DNA of 64,000 nucleotides from an uncultured Erythrobacter sp. (GTDB lineage Bacteria > Pseudomonadota > Alphaproteobacteria > Sphingomonadales > Sphingomonadaceae): the NCBI GenBank assembly GCA_947499505.1, contig CANMOQ010000004.1, positions 186,001 to 250,000 of the forward strand, given 5' to 3'. The stretch's first letter is position 1. Every line of letters begins with the position of its first letter. The translations under genes and the position numbers were made by a program. Under the pieces are notes generated by a model. It was given only the letters and a program-made list of their open reading frames with translations, was not told the origin of the DNA and ran no database searches. Shown here piece by piece: positions 17,431-26,723 of this stretch.

Positions 17431-17506
17431 CCACCCGCTCCCTCCACCCTTCCACCCGGATGATATCCCGGTAGGCTCCGGGTGGAAGGGTGGAGGGAGC
17501 GGGTGG
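17431..17506. repeat. Perfect 30-bp inverted repeat between convergent genes
   Basis: The left arm at 17431-17460 is the exact reverse complement of the right arm at 17477-17506, with a 16-base loop. The arms are strongly purine/pyrimidine biased (CCACCCGCTCCCTCC...). There is no T-run on either side. It may act as a bidirectional terminator or mRNA-end stabiliser for the two convergent genes, or be an extragenic palindromic element. Confidence 0.9.
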
Positions 17507-17533
17507 CTATGGCGAGCTTAAGGGGGGAAACCC

Positions 17534-18406
17534 CTATCGCTTGAGCTCGTAAAAGTCCGAAATATGCGACCAGGCCTCATCGGCAGTTTCGCACCAATGG
17601 AACAGCTCGAGGTCCTTCTTCGAAATCGTGCCTTCCTCGGCAATTGCTTCGAAATTGACCACGCGGTTCCAGAAATCCTTGCCGAACAGCAGGATCGGAA
17701 TGGGCTGCATCTTGCCGGTTTGAATCAGTGTCAGCAGCTCAAAGAACTCATCAAATGTGCCGAACCCGCCGGGGAACACCGCAACCGCGCGCGCGCGCAT
17801 CAGGAAGTGCATTTTGCGCAGTGCGAAATAGTGGAAATTGAGGCTGAGATAGGGCGTCACATAAGAATTGGGCGCTTGTTCGTGCGGCAGAATGATGTTG
17901 AGCCCGATCGATTCAGCCCCGGCATCCGAAGCGCCGCGATTGGCCGCTTCCATGATCGACGGACCGCCACCAGAGCACACAACAAACTGTCGTTTGCCGT
18001 CTTCTACGATTCCTTTTTCCGAGACCATTTTCGCCAGCTTATGCGCTTCGGTGTAATATTTCGACTTCGCCGCCAGGCTGGCAGCGACCTTTTGTTCGTA
18101 TTCGCTGCCATTCTTGGCCGCCTCAACCTTCGCATCCGCCTCTTCAGGCGAAGGAATTCGGGCCGATCCGTACATCACCAGAGTGGAGCCAACGCGCGCC
18201 TCGTCCAGCAGCATTTCTGGCTTCAAAAGCTCCAGCTGGAAACGCACCGGGCGCAGCTCATCGCGCAGCATGAAATCGACATCGCGAAACGCCAGCTTAT
18301 AGGCAGGATGCTCGGTCTGAGGTGTGTGGTCAGGCGCTTCTTCGACGAAGCGGGTTTCCTGCTCGGCGCGGTAAAACTTGCGATCTGTGAGGTCTTTTTC
18401 AGTCAT
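17534..18406 (-). CDS. LOG family protein (TIGR00730-type Rossmann fold)
   Basis: A 290-residue protein of the LOG (lonely guy) family, whose studied members are nucleoside 5'-monophosphate phosphoribohydrolases that can release cytokinin-like bases. The two signatures are present: SGGGPSIMEAANRGA and FPGGFGTFDEFFELLTLIQ. It is longer than the short LOG type, with a 90-residue N-terminal extension, like the bacterial long forms. ATG 18406 is used; an in-frame ATG 25 codons earlier is possible. The true substrate in this organism is unknown. Confidence 0.87.
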   Translation of the reverse strand: MTEKDLTDRKFYRAEQETRFVEEAPDHTPQTEHPAYKLAFRDVDFMLRDELRPVRFQLELLKPEMLLDEARVGSTLVMYGSARIPSPEEADAKVEAAKNGSEYEQKVAASLAAKSKYYTEAHKLAKMVSEKGIVEDGKRQFVVCSGGGPSIMEAANRGASDAGAESIGLNIILPHEQAPNSYVTPYLSLNFHYFALRKMHFLMRARAVAVFPGGFGTFDEFFELLTLIQTGKMQPIPILLFGKDFWNRVVNFEAIAEEGTISKKDLELFHWCETADEAWSHISDFYELKR

Positions 18407-18572
18407 ATCAACGCCCTTAGGCGTAGAGCCTAGCGCGGGCAAGGACCACGCCTGTCCGAATTGACCGAACCAGTCCATCACGCCGCCGCTTGCCCTAAGG
18501 CGCGCTATCCGTTAGCTTTCTTTTCAGGTCCTCGCGAGAACATGCGCGCGAGAGGAAAAGAAAGAGTTGAGT

Positions 18573-19802
18573 ATGGCGGATCTGTCTCCGCCGGACGGTT
18601 TTAAAAAGGCTGGCAGAAAAAGGGGACGCAAGTCCGGTAAAGTAGCTGATTTTCGCTACAAACGCGCCCACCAGCCCAATGAAAGCAGTCACCCCGCCCA
18701 TGGCCGGCCGGGTGCACATCCACGCGGTAAAAACGCGGGCGGACGCTCGCATCGACCCAATGAAGCCTACGCGGCGCTCGACCTTGGCACCAACAATTGC
18801 CGGCTGCTTATCGCGCGCCCCTCGGGCAAGGATTTCACCGTCATTGACGCGTTCAGCCGAGTGGTGAAGCTGGGCGAGGATCTCGCCAGCACTGGCCGCT
18901 TGTCTGATGAGGCGATGGACCGCGCGCTTGGCGCGCTATCGATTTGTGCGGACAAGCTGCGCCGCCGCAAGGTGCGGCTGGCGCGGTCGGTCGCAACAGA
19001 GGCCTGCCGCAGGGCCAGCAATGGCGCAGATTTCATTGAACGCGTGCGGCAGGAAACCGGCATCGTGCTCGACATTATCAGCGCCGAAGAAGAGGCGCGC
19101 CTCGCGGTGCTGGGCTGTCATATCCTGCTTGAGCAAGGCCACGGCCCCGCGGTCATTTTCGACATTGGCGGCGGGTCGACGGAACTGGTTTTGCTGGAGC
19201 CGGGAGGCAAAGTCCCGCGCATTATCGACTGGCAAAGCGTGCCCTGGGGCGTCGTCTCGCTGACCGATACGGTCGGGCGCGGCGCGAACACTGACGAGGG
19301 CAGAGCCGAGCGTTATGCCGAAATGCGCCGCCGCGTCTCCGAAAGCTTCGCCCCCTTTGCTGAGCGCGTCAGCGAGGCCGCCGCGCATGAGGACATCCGC
19401 CTGCTCGGCACCAGCGGCACGGTGACGACGCTCGCCAGCCTGCATCTTGAATTGCCGCATTATGATCGCAAGGCGGTCGACGGGCTGATCGTGCCATCGC
19501 GCTCTATGCGCGATATCAGCACCCGGCTGTCGACCATGTCGCCGGAGGAGCGCAGCGAGCTGCCCTGTATCGGCAATGACCGGGCCGATCTGGTGGTTGC
19601 GGGATGCGCGATCCTAGAATCGATCCTCGACCTCTGGCCGGCCAGCTGCCTTGGCGTGGCGGACCGGGGCATTCGCGAAGGCATATTGCGCAGCCTGATG
19701 GCGGCCGAACGAGATGGAGAACGCTGTATGCGCGCGCTTCAAAAACTGCGCGCGGGCGAGGTGCCTGCGGCTGGCGGCGACGCCAAAAGCGGCGGGCAAT
19801 AG
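18573..19802 (+). CDS. Ppx/GppA family exopolyphosphatase
   Basis: Ppx/GppA enzymes hydrolyse polyphosphate or pppGpp. The ASKHA fold is shown by AALDLGTNNCRLLIA (phosphate 1 loop), ARSVATEACRRASNG, SAEEEARLAVLG and the second loop VIFDIGGGSTELVLLE, then LLGTSGTVTTLA. An unusual Lys/Arg/His-rich extension of about 65 residues precedes the domain. A TTG two codons before ATG 18573 sits at better spacing from the GAGGA ribosome binding site, so either may be used. rlmE follows after three bases, so the two are probably co-transcribed. Confidence 0.9.
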   Translation: MADLSPPDGFKKAGRKRGRKSGKVADFRYKRAHQPNESSHPAHGRPGAHPRGKNAGGRSHRPNEAYAALDLGTNNCRLLIARPSGKDFTVIDAFSRVVKLGEDLASTGRLSDEAMDRALGALSICADKLRRRKVRLARSVATEACRRASNGADFIERVRQETGIVLDIISAEEEARLAVLGCHILLEQGHGPAVIFDIGGGSTELVLLEPGGKVPRIIDWQSVPWGVVSLTDTVGRGANTDEGRAERYAEMRRRVSESFAPFAERVSEAAAHEDIRLLGTSGTVTTLASLHLELPHYDRKAVDGLIVPSRSMRDISTRLSTMSPEERSELPCIGNDRADLVVAGCAILESILDLWPASCLGVADRGIREGILRSLMAAERDGERCMRALQKLRAGEVPAAGGDAKSGGQ

Positions 19803-19805
19803 GCG

Positions 19806-20480
19806 ATGACACGCTCTGGCCGCGACCCTGAAAAACGGGTCCGAAAATCGCGCAAGCGCACCGCATCCTCGACCCGCTGGCTCGAGCGTCAGTTGAACGA
19901 TCCCTATGTGAAAAAGGCCAAGGCCGACGGCTATCGCAGCCGCGCGGCCTATAAGCTGATTGAGCTGGACGAGCGCTTTGGCCTGATCCGGGGCGCCAAG
20001 CGCGTTGTCGATCTCGGCATTGCGCCGGGCGGTTGGGCGCAGGTGGTGCGCAAGCAAGCGCCGCGCGCCGCCATCGTCGGGATTGATCTGCTCCCAATCG
20101 AACCGATTGAGGGCGTCGCGATCCTGGAAATGGATTTCATGGCCGATCACGCGCCCGCTGCTTTGCAAGCGGAGCTCGACGGTAAGCCTGATTTGGTGAT
20201 GTCGGATATGGCCGCCAACACGGTGGGTCATAAACAGACCGACCATTTGCGCACGATGGGCCTGGTCGAGGCGGCGGCGTGGTTTGCGACGGAGAACCTA
20301 GAAGAGGGCGGCACCTTCATTGCCAAGGTGCTGGCAGGAGGCACGGACACCGATTTGCTCAACCTGCTCAAGAAGCATTTCAAGAGCGTCAAGCACGCTA
20401 AGCCACCGGCGAGCCGCAAGGGTTCATCGGAATGGTATGTGGTGGCTCAGGGGTTCAAGCCCGGCGAAGACGCCGGGTAA
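19806..20480 (+). CDS. rlmE: 23S rRNA (uridine-2'-O)-methyltransferase RlmE (FtsJ)
   Basis: RlmE methylates the 2'-O of U2552 in 23S rRNA at a late step of large-subunit assembly, using S-adenosylmethionine. The 224-residue protein has SRAAYKLIELDERF (catalytic Lys), the SAM-binding strand VVDLGIAPGGWAQV, MSDMAANTVGH, and the C-terminal FIAKVLAGGTDTDL with KPPASRKGSSEWYVVA. A basic N-terminal stretch of about 25 residues is typical. It sits directly behind the ppx gene and is convergent with a cytochrome c gene. Confidence 0.95.
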   Translation: MTRSGRDPEKRVRKSRKRTASSTRWLERQLNDPYVKKAKADGYRSRAAYKLIELDERFGLIRGAKRVVDLGIAPGGWAQVVRKQAPRAAIVGIDLLPIEPIEGVAILEMDFMADHAPAALQAELDGKPDLVMSDMAANTVGHKQTDHLRTMGLVEAAAWFATENLEEGGTFIAKVLAGGTDTDLLNLLKKHFKSVKHAKPPASRKGSSEWYVVAQGFKPGEDAG

Positions 20481-20494
20481 AGTTCTATAAGACA

Positions 20495-20513
20495 GGGCGG
20501 CATCGCGCCGCCC
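20495..20513. terminator. GC hairpin between convergent rlmE and cytochrome genes
   Basis: GGGCGGC at 20495-20501 pairs with GCCGCCC at 20507-20513 with a 5-base loop. There is no T-run, so termination efficiency is uncertain, but its place between two convergent genes suits a bidirectional end. Confidence 0.4.
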
Positions 20514-20530
20514 CGCACTGCACTAGGCGC

Positions 20531-21184
20531 TTATTCTGCGACTGCTTCTTCGGTTTCAGCTGCGGCGTCTTGCTCTGCTTCCGCTTCCGCCACTTCGCCT
20601 GCTTCACCTTCGGCGGCATCTTCTTCGCCGCTGTCTTCAGCAACCGCTTCGACATAGGCTGGAACCGGCAGGCCTGAACCAAGCGAGTTCATGTAGACCG
20701 CAACAGCAGCACGGTCTTCAATCTTCGACAGGCCAGCAAAGCTCATCTTGGTGCCGTCAGCGAAGCCACGCGGGCTCTTCAGCCAGGCATCCATCGTGTC
20801 CCAATCCCACACGCCGTCTTTGCCTGACAGCGCAGCGCTGTACGCGAATCCAGATACGTGCTTACCGATTGGCTGACCCATGATGTCATAGAGATTCGGG
20901 CCAACGCCGTTCGCGCCGCCTTGATCAACCGTGTGACAGGCCGAGCACTTCGCGAACACTTGCGCGCCCTTTTCGACCGTGGTCTCCGCCATGTTGAGCG
21001 CTTCGGCCATGGTCATCTCAGCTGCAGCGGTTTCTTCCACCACGCCTTCAATCTGATAGCCCAATTGCTCCGGACGCTCCGGATTGTCAGCGTGAAAATA
21101 CTTCCCGCTCAGAATCGAGAAGCCCAGCGCGATAATGCCTGCAAACAGCACCCAGCCAGCGGCGGTGTTAAAACGATCATCCAT
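20531..21184 (-). CDS. Membrane-anchored cytochrome c family protein
   Basis: A 217-residue c-type cytochrome. An uncleaved N-terminal anchor (AAGWVLFAGIIALGFSIL) is followed by a linker and a class I cytochrome domain with the haem site CSACHTV, and a likely axial methionine in GTKMSFAGL. The last 50 residues are a low-complexity Ala/Glu-rich tail. The pattern matches CycM-type cytochromes that carry electrons to terminal oxidases on the periplasmic side. It is divergent from the prephenate dehydratase gene. Confidence 0.92.
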   Translation of the reverse strand: MDDRFNTAAGWVLFAGIIALGFSILSGKYFHADNPERPEQLGYQIEGVVEETAAAEMTMAEALNMAETTVEKGAQVFAKCSACHTVDQGGANGVGPNLYDIMGQPIGKHVSGFAYSAALSGKDGVWDWDTMDAWLKSPRGFADGTKMSFAGLSKIEDRAAVAVYMNSLGSGLPVPAYVEAVAEDSGEEDAAEGEAGEVAEAEAEQDAAAETEEAVAE

Positions 21185-21293
21185 GGTGAATTGAGATCCG
21201 GTAATCTTGCTATTGTCAAAGTTGGGGTCGCTCTAATGACCGATGCCCTTTGGTGCAAGAGTGATCGCAGCATTACGCATTGCAGCAAATGCA

Positions 21294-21328
21294 AGCGGGC
21301 CCAAGAGCGAGCTTGCGAGTGGGCCGCT
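21294..21328 (+). promoter_or_regulatory. Possible leader hairpin before prephenate dehydratase
   Basis: AGCGGGCCCA at 21294-21303 pairs with TGGGCCGCT at 21320-21328 with one bulged G, 24 bases before ATG 21352. It could be part of a 5' leader of the prephenate dehydratase mRNA. No phenylalanine-rich leader peptide was found, so attenuation is not supported. Confidence 0.25.
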
Positions 21329-21351
21329 CCCTCTTTAGCAGGCTTGGCTCT

Positions 21352-22251
21352 ATGCACAGTTTTCCCGCCCCTGCCCTCGCCATTGTTGAAACCATGCGCG
21401 CCGCCGCCGCTAAGCAGCCAGAGCGCGCGATCGCGTTTCAAGGATCGCCGGGGGCCAATTCGCACCGCGCCGCGACCGAGGCGGCGGGCGATTATCTGCC
21501 GCTCCCCTGTTTCAGCTTTGAAGATGCGCTGGAGGCGGTGAAGGATGGGCGGGCATCGCGCGCGATCATTCCGATTGAAAACTCGCAGCATGGCCGGGTT
21601 GCCGACATTCATTTCCTGCTGCCAGAAAGCGGCCTGTCGATTGTTGGCGAGTATTTCATGCCGATCAACCACGCGCTCATGGGTCTTGGCACCGGGCCGT
21701 TTGAGGCCGCCTACAGCCACCCGCAAGCGCTTGGTCAATCACGCTTTTTCCTGCGTGAACGCGGCATTGTCCCGCTGAGCTATGCCGATACAGCGGGCGC
21801 GGCTGCCTTTGTATCGGAGCGCGGCGACCCCAAACTGGGCGCGATTGCCCCGGCGATTGCGGCCGAGCTTTACGGCCTCGAAATCGCTCAGCACAATGTC
21901 GAAGACAGCGCGGATAATATGACCCGCTTTGTGATTCTGGCTGAGGCTCCGGAACGCGACGAAGCGCTGGAGGGCAGCGAGGCGATCACGACCTTTGTGT
22001 TCGAGGTCAAAAATATTCCGGCTGCGCTGTATAAAGCGATGGGCGGGTTTGCGACGAACGGCGTCAATATGACCAAGCTGGAGAGCTACCAAAAGGGCAC
22101 GAGCTTTTCTGCTACCGCCTTTTACGCCGACATTCTAGGCGCGCCGGGCGATCCGGCGGTGGACCGGGCGCTGGAAGAACTTGCGTTTCATTCCAAAGAA
22201 TTGCGGATTTTGGGCACCTATAAACAGGGCCGCGCGCGCCAGATTACTTAG
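21352..22251 (+). CDS. pheA: Prephenate dehydratase
   Basis: Converts prephenate to phenylpyruvate in phenylalanine synthesis. The 299-residue protein has the catalytic PDT domain (IAFQGSPGANSHRAATEA, IPIENSQHGRVAD, AYSHPQALGQ, and the Thr-containing SADNMTRFVIL), then a C-terminal ACT regulatory domain from about residue 205, with ALYKAMGGFATNGVNMTKLES. There is no chorismate mutase domain, which fits the monofunctional alphaproteobacterial type. ATG 21352 gives a family-like N-terminus; an in-frame extension to 21280 covers the leader hairpin. It probably has its own promoter, divergent from the cytochrome gene. Confidence 0.95.
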   Translation: MHSFPAPALAIVETMRAAAAKQPERAIAFQGSPGANSHRAATEAAGDYLPLPCFSFEDALEAVKDGRASRAIIPIENSQHGRVADIHFLLPESGLSIVGEYFMPINHALMGLGTGPFEAAYSHPQALGQSRFFLRERGIVPLSYADTAGAAAFVSERGDPKLGAIAPAIAAELYGLEIAQHNVEDSADNMTRFVILAEAPERDEALEGSEAITTFVFEVKNIPAALYKAMGGFATNGVNMTKLESYQKGTSFSATAFYADILGAPGDPAVDRALEELAFHSKELRILGTYKQGRARQIT

Positions 22252-22350
22252 GCGATTCGCTAAATTTGCGCGCCAAGGGCCAAACGCTCACCCAATTGTT
22301 AAGGATCGGGTGTTGCGCCTCGCCGCGCCCCGTGCCACCAACAATCCCGC

Positions 22351-23124
22351 ATGACGAGCGTAACAGGGACCAATTCAGGGCCAGTGGAGGCCCCCGGCGA
22401 TGGCTCTGCTGCTGGCGCGGACAATGCAGCGCTTAATCCCATTAGCAATGCGGATGCGCCGGGCAGCTGGCGCGAATTGCGCGGCAATGATGATATCCAG
22501 TTTGAGCAGATCGAAGTGCCGCCGATCCCGCCGCGCGAGCCGGGCTGGCTCGACGAAGTCATGCAGTCTTTAGGGGAATTCTTTGCCCCGCTGGGCGGTA
22601 TGTTCGGCGGCGCGTGGCCAATCCTGCGCTGGGTGTTCCTGGCCCTGTTAATCGCAGCAGTGCTGTTTATTTTGTGGCGCATGTTCGGCCCGCTGACCGG
22701 CTTGGGCGCGCGCGTAGCAGAGGCAGGAGAAGAGATTGAATGGCAGCCCGACCGCGAGCAATCGCTGGCCCTGTTGGAGGATGCCGACAAGCTCGCCGCA
22801 GACGGACGCTATGATGAGGCGGTGCGTTTGCTGCTGCAGCGAAGTGTTGGCCAGATCGCCTCTGCACGGCCCGATTGGGTTGTCCCATCTAGTACAGCGC
22901 GCGAACTGGCGGCATTGCCTGCCCTGTCAGACGCAGCCCGCGCTGCCTTCCGCACGATTGCAGAGCGGGTGGAGCAAAGCCTGTTTGCGCTGCGCTCGCT
23001 CGATGCCGGTGATTGGGAGGCCGCCCGCACAGCCTATGCCGACTTCGCCTTGGCCAAAATCGAAGGCAACCGCCAAAAGCGCAATTTGATTGACCGCGAC
23101 GCGGCAGCAGAGGCGAGGGCATGA
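22351..23124 (+). CDS. DUF4129 domain-containing membrane protein
   Basis: A 257-residue protein with a hydrophilic N-terminus of about 85 residues, one membrane helix (WVFLALLIAAVLFILWRMF), and a cytoplasmic C-terminal DUF4129 domain recognised by DEAVRLLLQRSVGQI, PSSTARELAALPAL and the RVEQSLFALRSL segment. It is the first gene of an operon with DUF4350, MoxR, DUF58, SpoIIM-like and RDD genes; in such clusters this protein is a membrane partner of the MoxR-DUF58 chaperone pair. Its stop overlaps the next ATG. Confidence 0.85.
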   Translation: MTSVTGTNSGPVEAPGDGSAAGADNAALNPISNADAPGSWRELRGNDDIQFEQIEVPPIPPREPGWLDEVMQSLGEFFAPLGGMFGGAWPILRWVFLALLIAAVLFILWRMFGPLTGLGARVAEAGEEIEWQPDREQSLALLEDADKLAADGRYDEAVRLLLQRSVGQIASARPDWVVPSSTARELAALPALSDAARAAFRTIAERVEQSLFALRSLDAGDWEAARTAYADFALAKIEGNRQKRNLIDRDAAAEARA

Positions 23125-24401
23125 GCGGCGCGCTGCAACAGGCAAGCAACCGGCGCGGCAGCGGCAGCTTCAGCCGACGAACGGTGCTGGGCCTCGTACT
23201 GTTTGGCTTCCTCGCCTTTATCACGATGCTCTATTTCATCGGGGCGGGCGACACGCAGGGGCGCGGCAATAATGGCGCGGCTCACGCCGAAGCCAATGGC
23301 CTCAATGGCTATTCGGGTTTGGTCGAGCTGCTGAAACTTGAGGGCGAAGACGTCTCCACCTCACGCTCGCCAAGCGGGCTGGAGACCCCAGACCTGCTGG
23401 TGCTGGCTCTGCCGCAATATTTCGACAAGGAAGAGCTCGGCGAGATCCTGCAAAAGCGGGCCTATGTCGGACCGACCATGGTGATCCTGCCCAAATGGTT
23501 TGCCTCTCCCTTTCCTGACCGCGCAAAAGAGCGCGTGGAGCAGGATATCGAGGACGATTGGGTCGAGCTGGTGAGCGCAATCCCGTTCAATTGGGCGACA
23601 AATCTGCCCGATCATTATGCGATCGAGACCGAGCTGAAAGACACAAAAGACAGCGCGAACAGCTGGGCCGGCCTCGGCCTTCAGGGCACATTGCCAACGG
23701 GCACGAACATCGTGGTGACGGACAAAGGCAATGGCGCGGCTCTGGTGGTGAACCAGAGCGGAGAACCGCTCGCGCTGTCGTTCCCAATTGAAGACGAATA
23801 TGGCAACACGGGCGATAATGAAGAGGTGGTCTTCGTGGTCGAGCCTGATCTGGTCAACAATTACGGCCTGTCTGATCCGAGCCGCGCGGCGCTCGCACTG
23901 ACGCTGATCGACGAGGCAAGCTATGGCTATGACTATCCAATCGTTTTTGACCTCACTCTCAATGGCTTTGGCGGCTCTACCAACCTGCTGACCTTGGCGT
24001 TTCGTCCGCCGTTTTTGGCCGCGACCCTGTGCCTGATCCTGGCCATGCTCATCGTCGGCTGGCGCGCGTTCAAGCGCTTTGGCCCGGCGGCGGCAAGCGG
24101 GCCGGACATCGCCTTTGGCAAGCGCCGCTTGGTCGCCAATGGTGCTGGCCTGATCGTCAAGGCGCGCCGCTTGCGCTTGCTTGCAGACCCTTATGTCGCG
24201 CTGTCCGCCCGGCGGTTGGCAAGCAAGCTCGGTCTGATCAAGCCGGACGAAGAGGCGATTGACGACGCTGTTCGCCGGATATTGCCCGAAGACGCACCAT
24301 TTTCTGTACGGGCGCAGCAATTGCGCGCCGCACAATCACCATCGGATATTTTGCGCGCCGCGCGCGCGCTCAATGAGCTGACAAGGAAACTCGAGAAATG
24401 A
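23121..24401 (+). CDS. DUF4350 domain-containing membrane protein
   Basis: A 426-residue protein with an N-terminal membrane helix ([20 protein letters not shown]), an extracytoplasmic DUF4350 domain ([21 protein letters not shown] to about residue 280), a second helix near residues 295-312 ([17 protein letters not shown]), and a basic cytoplasmic tail. The domain has a Rossmann-like GATase fold without visible catalytic residues. ATGA overlaps join it to the genes on both sides. Confidence 0.85.
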   Translation: MSGALQQASNRRGSGSFSRRTVLGLVLFGFLAFITMLYFIGAGDTQGRGNNGAAHAEANGLNGYSGLVELLKLEGEDVSTSRSPSGLETPDLLVLALPQYFDKEELGEILQKRAYVGPTMVILPKWFASPFPDRAKERVEQDIEDDWVELVSAIPFNWATNLPDHYAIETELKDTKDSANSWAGLGLQGTLPTGTNIVVTDKGNGAALVVNQSGEPLALSFPIEDEYGNTGDNEEVVFVVEPDLVNNYGLSDPSRAALALTLIDEASYGYDYPIVFDLTLNGFGGSTNLLTLAFRPPFLAATLCLILAMLIVGWRAFKRFGPAAASGPDIAFGKRRLVANGAGLIVKARRLRLLADPYVALSARRLASKLGLIKPDEEAIDDAVRRILPEDAPFSVRAQQLRAAQSPSDILRAARALNELTRKLEK

Positions 24402-25360
24402 GCATGAGCCTCGAAGAACTGCGCGAATTGGCGGATTCGATCCGCGCCGAAGTGGCTAAGGCCATTATCGGTCAAGACGAGATGATCGACCAATTGTTGA
24501 TCGCGATGATCAGCGAGGGCCACGTGTTGCTAGAGGGTCCTCCGGGCACAGCCAAAACTTTCCTGGCTCAGAGTTTTGCCACTGCGCTCGGGCTCGATTT
24601 TGGCCGCATCCAGTTCACGCCGGACCTGCTGCCAGGCGATATTCTGGGCTCGAACCTGTTCAACTTCCAAACCAGTGAGTTTACGCTGACGCGCGGGCCA
24701 ATCTTCTGTGATTTGCTGCTCGCCGATGAGATCAACCGTACGCCGCCCAAGACGCAAGCTGCTCTGCTGGAGGCGATGCAGGAACGCCGCGTCACGTTGG
24801 ATGGGGAAACCCACCATTTGGCGGAACGCTTCATGGTGGTCGCGACCCAGAACCCGATTGAGAACCAGGGTGTCTATCCCCTGCCCGAGGCGCAGCTTGA
24901 CCGGTTCCTTTTCAAGCTCTTGGTGCAATATCCCAATGAAGCGGAAGAGACCAAGATCGTCACCAGCTATGGTCAGAAACAGGGGCCAATCCGCCCTGCC
25001 ACTCTCGGCGTAACGGCGGTGGCTGATGCAGCGAAACTGGTCGCGGCCAGCGGCGCGCTGGACCATGTGACGGTTGCCGAAGAAGTCACCGGCTATGTCG
25101 TGCGGCTGGTGCGGGCAACACGCGAACATGCGGAACTCTCCGTTGGCGCCTCTCCGCGCGCCGCCGTGATGCTGGCCAATGCTGCCCGAGCGCGTGCCGC
25201 TCTGCATGGCCGCGCCTATGCCATCCCAGACGATGTGAAGGCGCTGGCCGTGCCTGTGCTGCGCCACCGCTTGACGCTCAGCCCAGCGGCGGAGATCGAA
25301 GGCCGCGATGTCGAGGCGCTGGTCGCCGAACTCATCGAAAGCACAGAGGCGCCGCGCTAA
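24398..25360 (+). CDS. MoxR family AAA+ ATPase
   Basis: A 320-residue AAA+ ATPase thought to act as a chaperone in maturation of partner complexes with von Willebrand A-like proteins. Walker A is [14 protein letters not shown] (about residues 45-58), Walker B is [20 protein letters not shown], sensor 1 lies in [20 protein letters not shown], and the C-terminal lid contains [18 protein letters not shown]. The DUF58 gene four bases downstream is its usual partner. Confidence 0.95.
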   Translation: MSMSLEELRELADSIRAEVAKAIIGQDEMIDQLLIAMISEGHVLLEGPPGTAKTFLAQSFATALGLDFGRIQFTPDLLPGDILGSNLFNFQTSEFTLTRGPIFCDLLLADEINRTPPKTQAALLEAMQERRVTLDGETHHLAERFMVVATQNPIENQGVYPLPEAQLDRFLFKLLVQYPNEAEETKIVTSYGQKQGPIRPATLGVTAVADAAKLVAASGALDHVTVAEEVTGYVVRLVRATREHAELSVGASPRAAVMLANAARARAALHGRAYAIPDDVKALAVPVLRHRLTLSPAAEIEGRDVEALVAELIESTEAPR

Positions 25361-25364
25361 ACCC

Positions 25365-26723
25365 ATGGCTCTCGCTTTGCCCAAACTGGCCAATATGCCC
25401 AGCCTGCCGATCGTGCCGACAGAGCGCGCCGCATGGCTGGCGGCTGGTTTTGCGCCCGTCGCTCTGGTGATCGCGGCGATGGCACCGGGCACTTGGATCG
25501 CGGCCCCGGCAGCGGCCGTGGTCTTGCTGCTGCTGATAGTGCTCGACGCAGGATTGGCTGGGCGCGCTGGCGAGTGGGACGTTCGCGCCCCGCGCGATAC
25601 CGAGGTGGGCCAGCCCGCTGCGCTCACCATGCTGGCTGAATTTACTGGCGGGCAGATTTCGCGGGTGGAGGGCGCGCTGGAGTTTGATCCGCGCCTTGGT
25701 GGCGGCGGGCGCGCAGAGTTCAGCCTCACCCCGCATTCCACCGAGAATTATTACGCTGGCACCTATCAGACCAAGCCGGAGCGGCGCGGCACAGCGCAGG
25801 TTCCGCGCGCATGGCTGCGCTGGGCCGGGCCACTGGGTCTTGGCGCGCGCCAACAAAGCCGCGAGCTCGATACCGAGCTAAGGATCTGGCCCGACCTCTC
25901 GCCCGTGCGCAGCCGCGAGCTTCAGACCTTTCTGCGCGATGCCCAAACCGGCCTGATCGCCCGGCGCATTCGCGGCGAAGGCACGCAATTTGAGGCTTTG
26001 TCAGAATACGAACCCGGCATGGACCGCCGCCGGATCGATTGGAAAGCCAGCGCGCGCCACACCAAGCTCTATGCCCGCGAGAACGAAAGCGAGCGCAACA
26101 ATCAGATCGTCTTCGCGTTCGATTGCGGACAGGCGATGTGCGAGCCGGTGGACGGCATGCCGCGCATTGACCGGGCCGTGTCCGCCGCCCTCACCGCATC
26201 CTACGTCGCGCTCAAAAGCGGGGACCGCGTCTCGCTGTTCGGCTTTGACCAGCGCCCGCAAGTGATGACGCCCTTCGTTGGCGATGCGCGCGCATTCCAC
26301 CGCTTGCAAAGCGCCGCGGCCTCGCTAGATTACACCAGCACAGAGCCGAATTTTACCCTCGCGCTCGCGACCCTGACCGCCAAGCTTCAGCGCCGCTCGC
26401 TGATCATCCTATTTTCCGATTTCACCGATCCCACAGCGGCAGAATTGATGATCGAAAGCCTTGGCAGGCTGGTTGACAAGCATCTCGTCCTGTTCGTCAC
26501 CATCGCGGATAGCGAGCTGGAAGAATTCATCGCCGAGGAGCCGTCAGACATCGCCGTGCTCGCGCGCAGCGTCACCGCCGATACCCTCGCCAATCAACGC
26601 CGCGTCGTGCTGCAACGCCTGCGCCGTATGGGGGTTGATGTGATCGAGGCCCCGTGGGATCAGATCGGCTACCAGCTGATCGACCGTTATTTCATGATCA
26701 AGAACAGCGAGGCGATCGGATGA
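25365..26723 (+). CDS. DUF58 domain-containing protein
   Basis: A 452-residue protein with two N-terminal membrane helices (about residues 20-60), a beta-rich extracytoplasmic region, and the DUF58 segment SEYEPGMDRRRIDWKASARH. This is followed by a von Willebrand A-like fold with IVFAFDCGQAM and LIILFSDFTD (partly conserved MIDAS-like residues). It is the standard partner of MoxR ATPases. ATG 25365 is used; the frame extends upstream into moxR without a better start. It overlaps the next gene by four bases. Confidence 0.9.
   Translation: MALALPKLANMPSLPIVPTERAAWLAAGFAPVALVIAAMAPGTWIAAPAAAVVLLLLIVLDAGLAGRAGEWDVRAPRDTEVGQPAALTMLAEFTGGQISRVEGALEFDPRLGGGGRAEFSLTPHSTENYYAGTYQTKPERRGTAQVPRAWLRWAGPLGLGARQQSRELDTELRIWPDLSPVRSRELQTFLRDAQTGLIARRIRGEGTQFEALSEYEPGMDRRRIDWKASARHTKLYARENESERNNQIVFAFDCGQAMCEPVDGMPRIDRAVSAALTASYVALKSGDRVSLFGFDQRPQVMTPFVGDARAFHRLQSAAASLDYTSTEPNFTLALATLTAKLQRRSLIILFSDFTDPTAAELMIESLGRLVDKHLVLFVTIADSELEEFIAEEPSDIAVLARSVTADTLANQRRVVLQRLRRMGVDVIEAPWDQIGYQLIDRYFMIKNSEAIG

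Noticed and set aside
17564..18433. 289-residue plus-strand frame over the LOG gene
   Set aside because: Antisense to a gene with both LOG signatures; translation lacks any family features.
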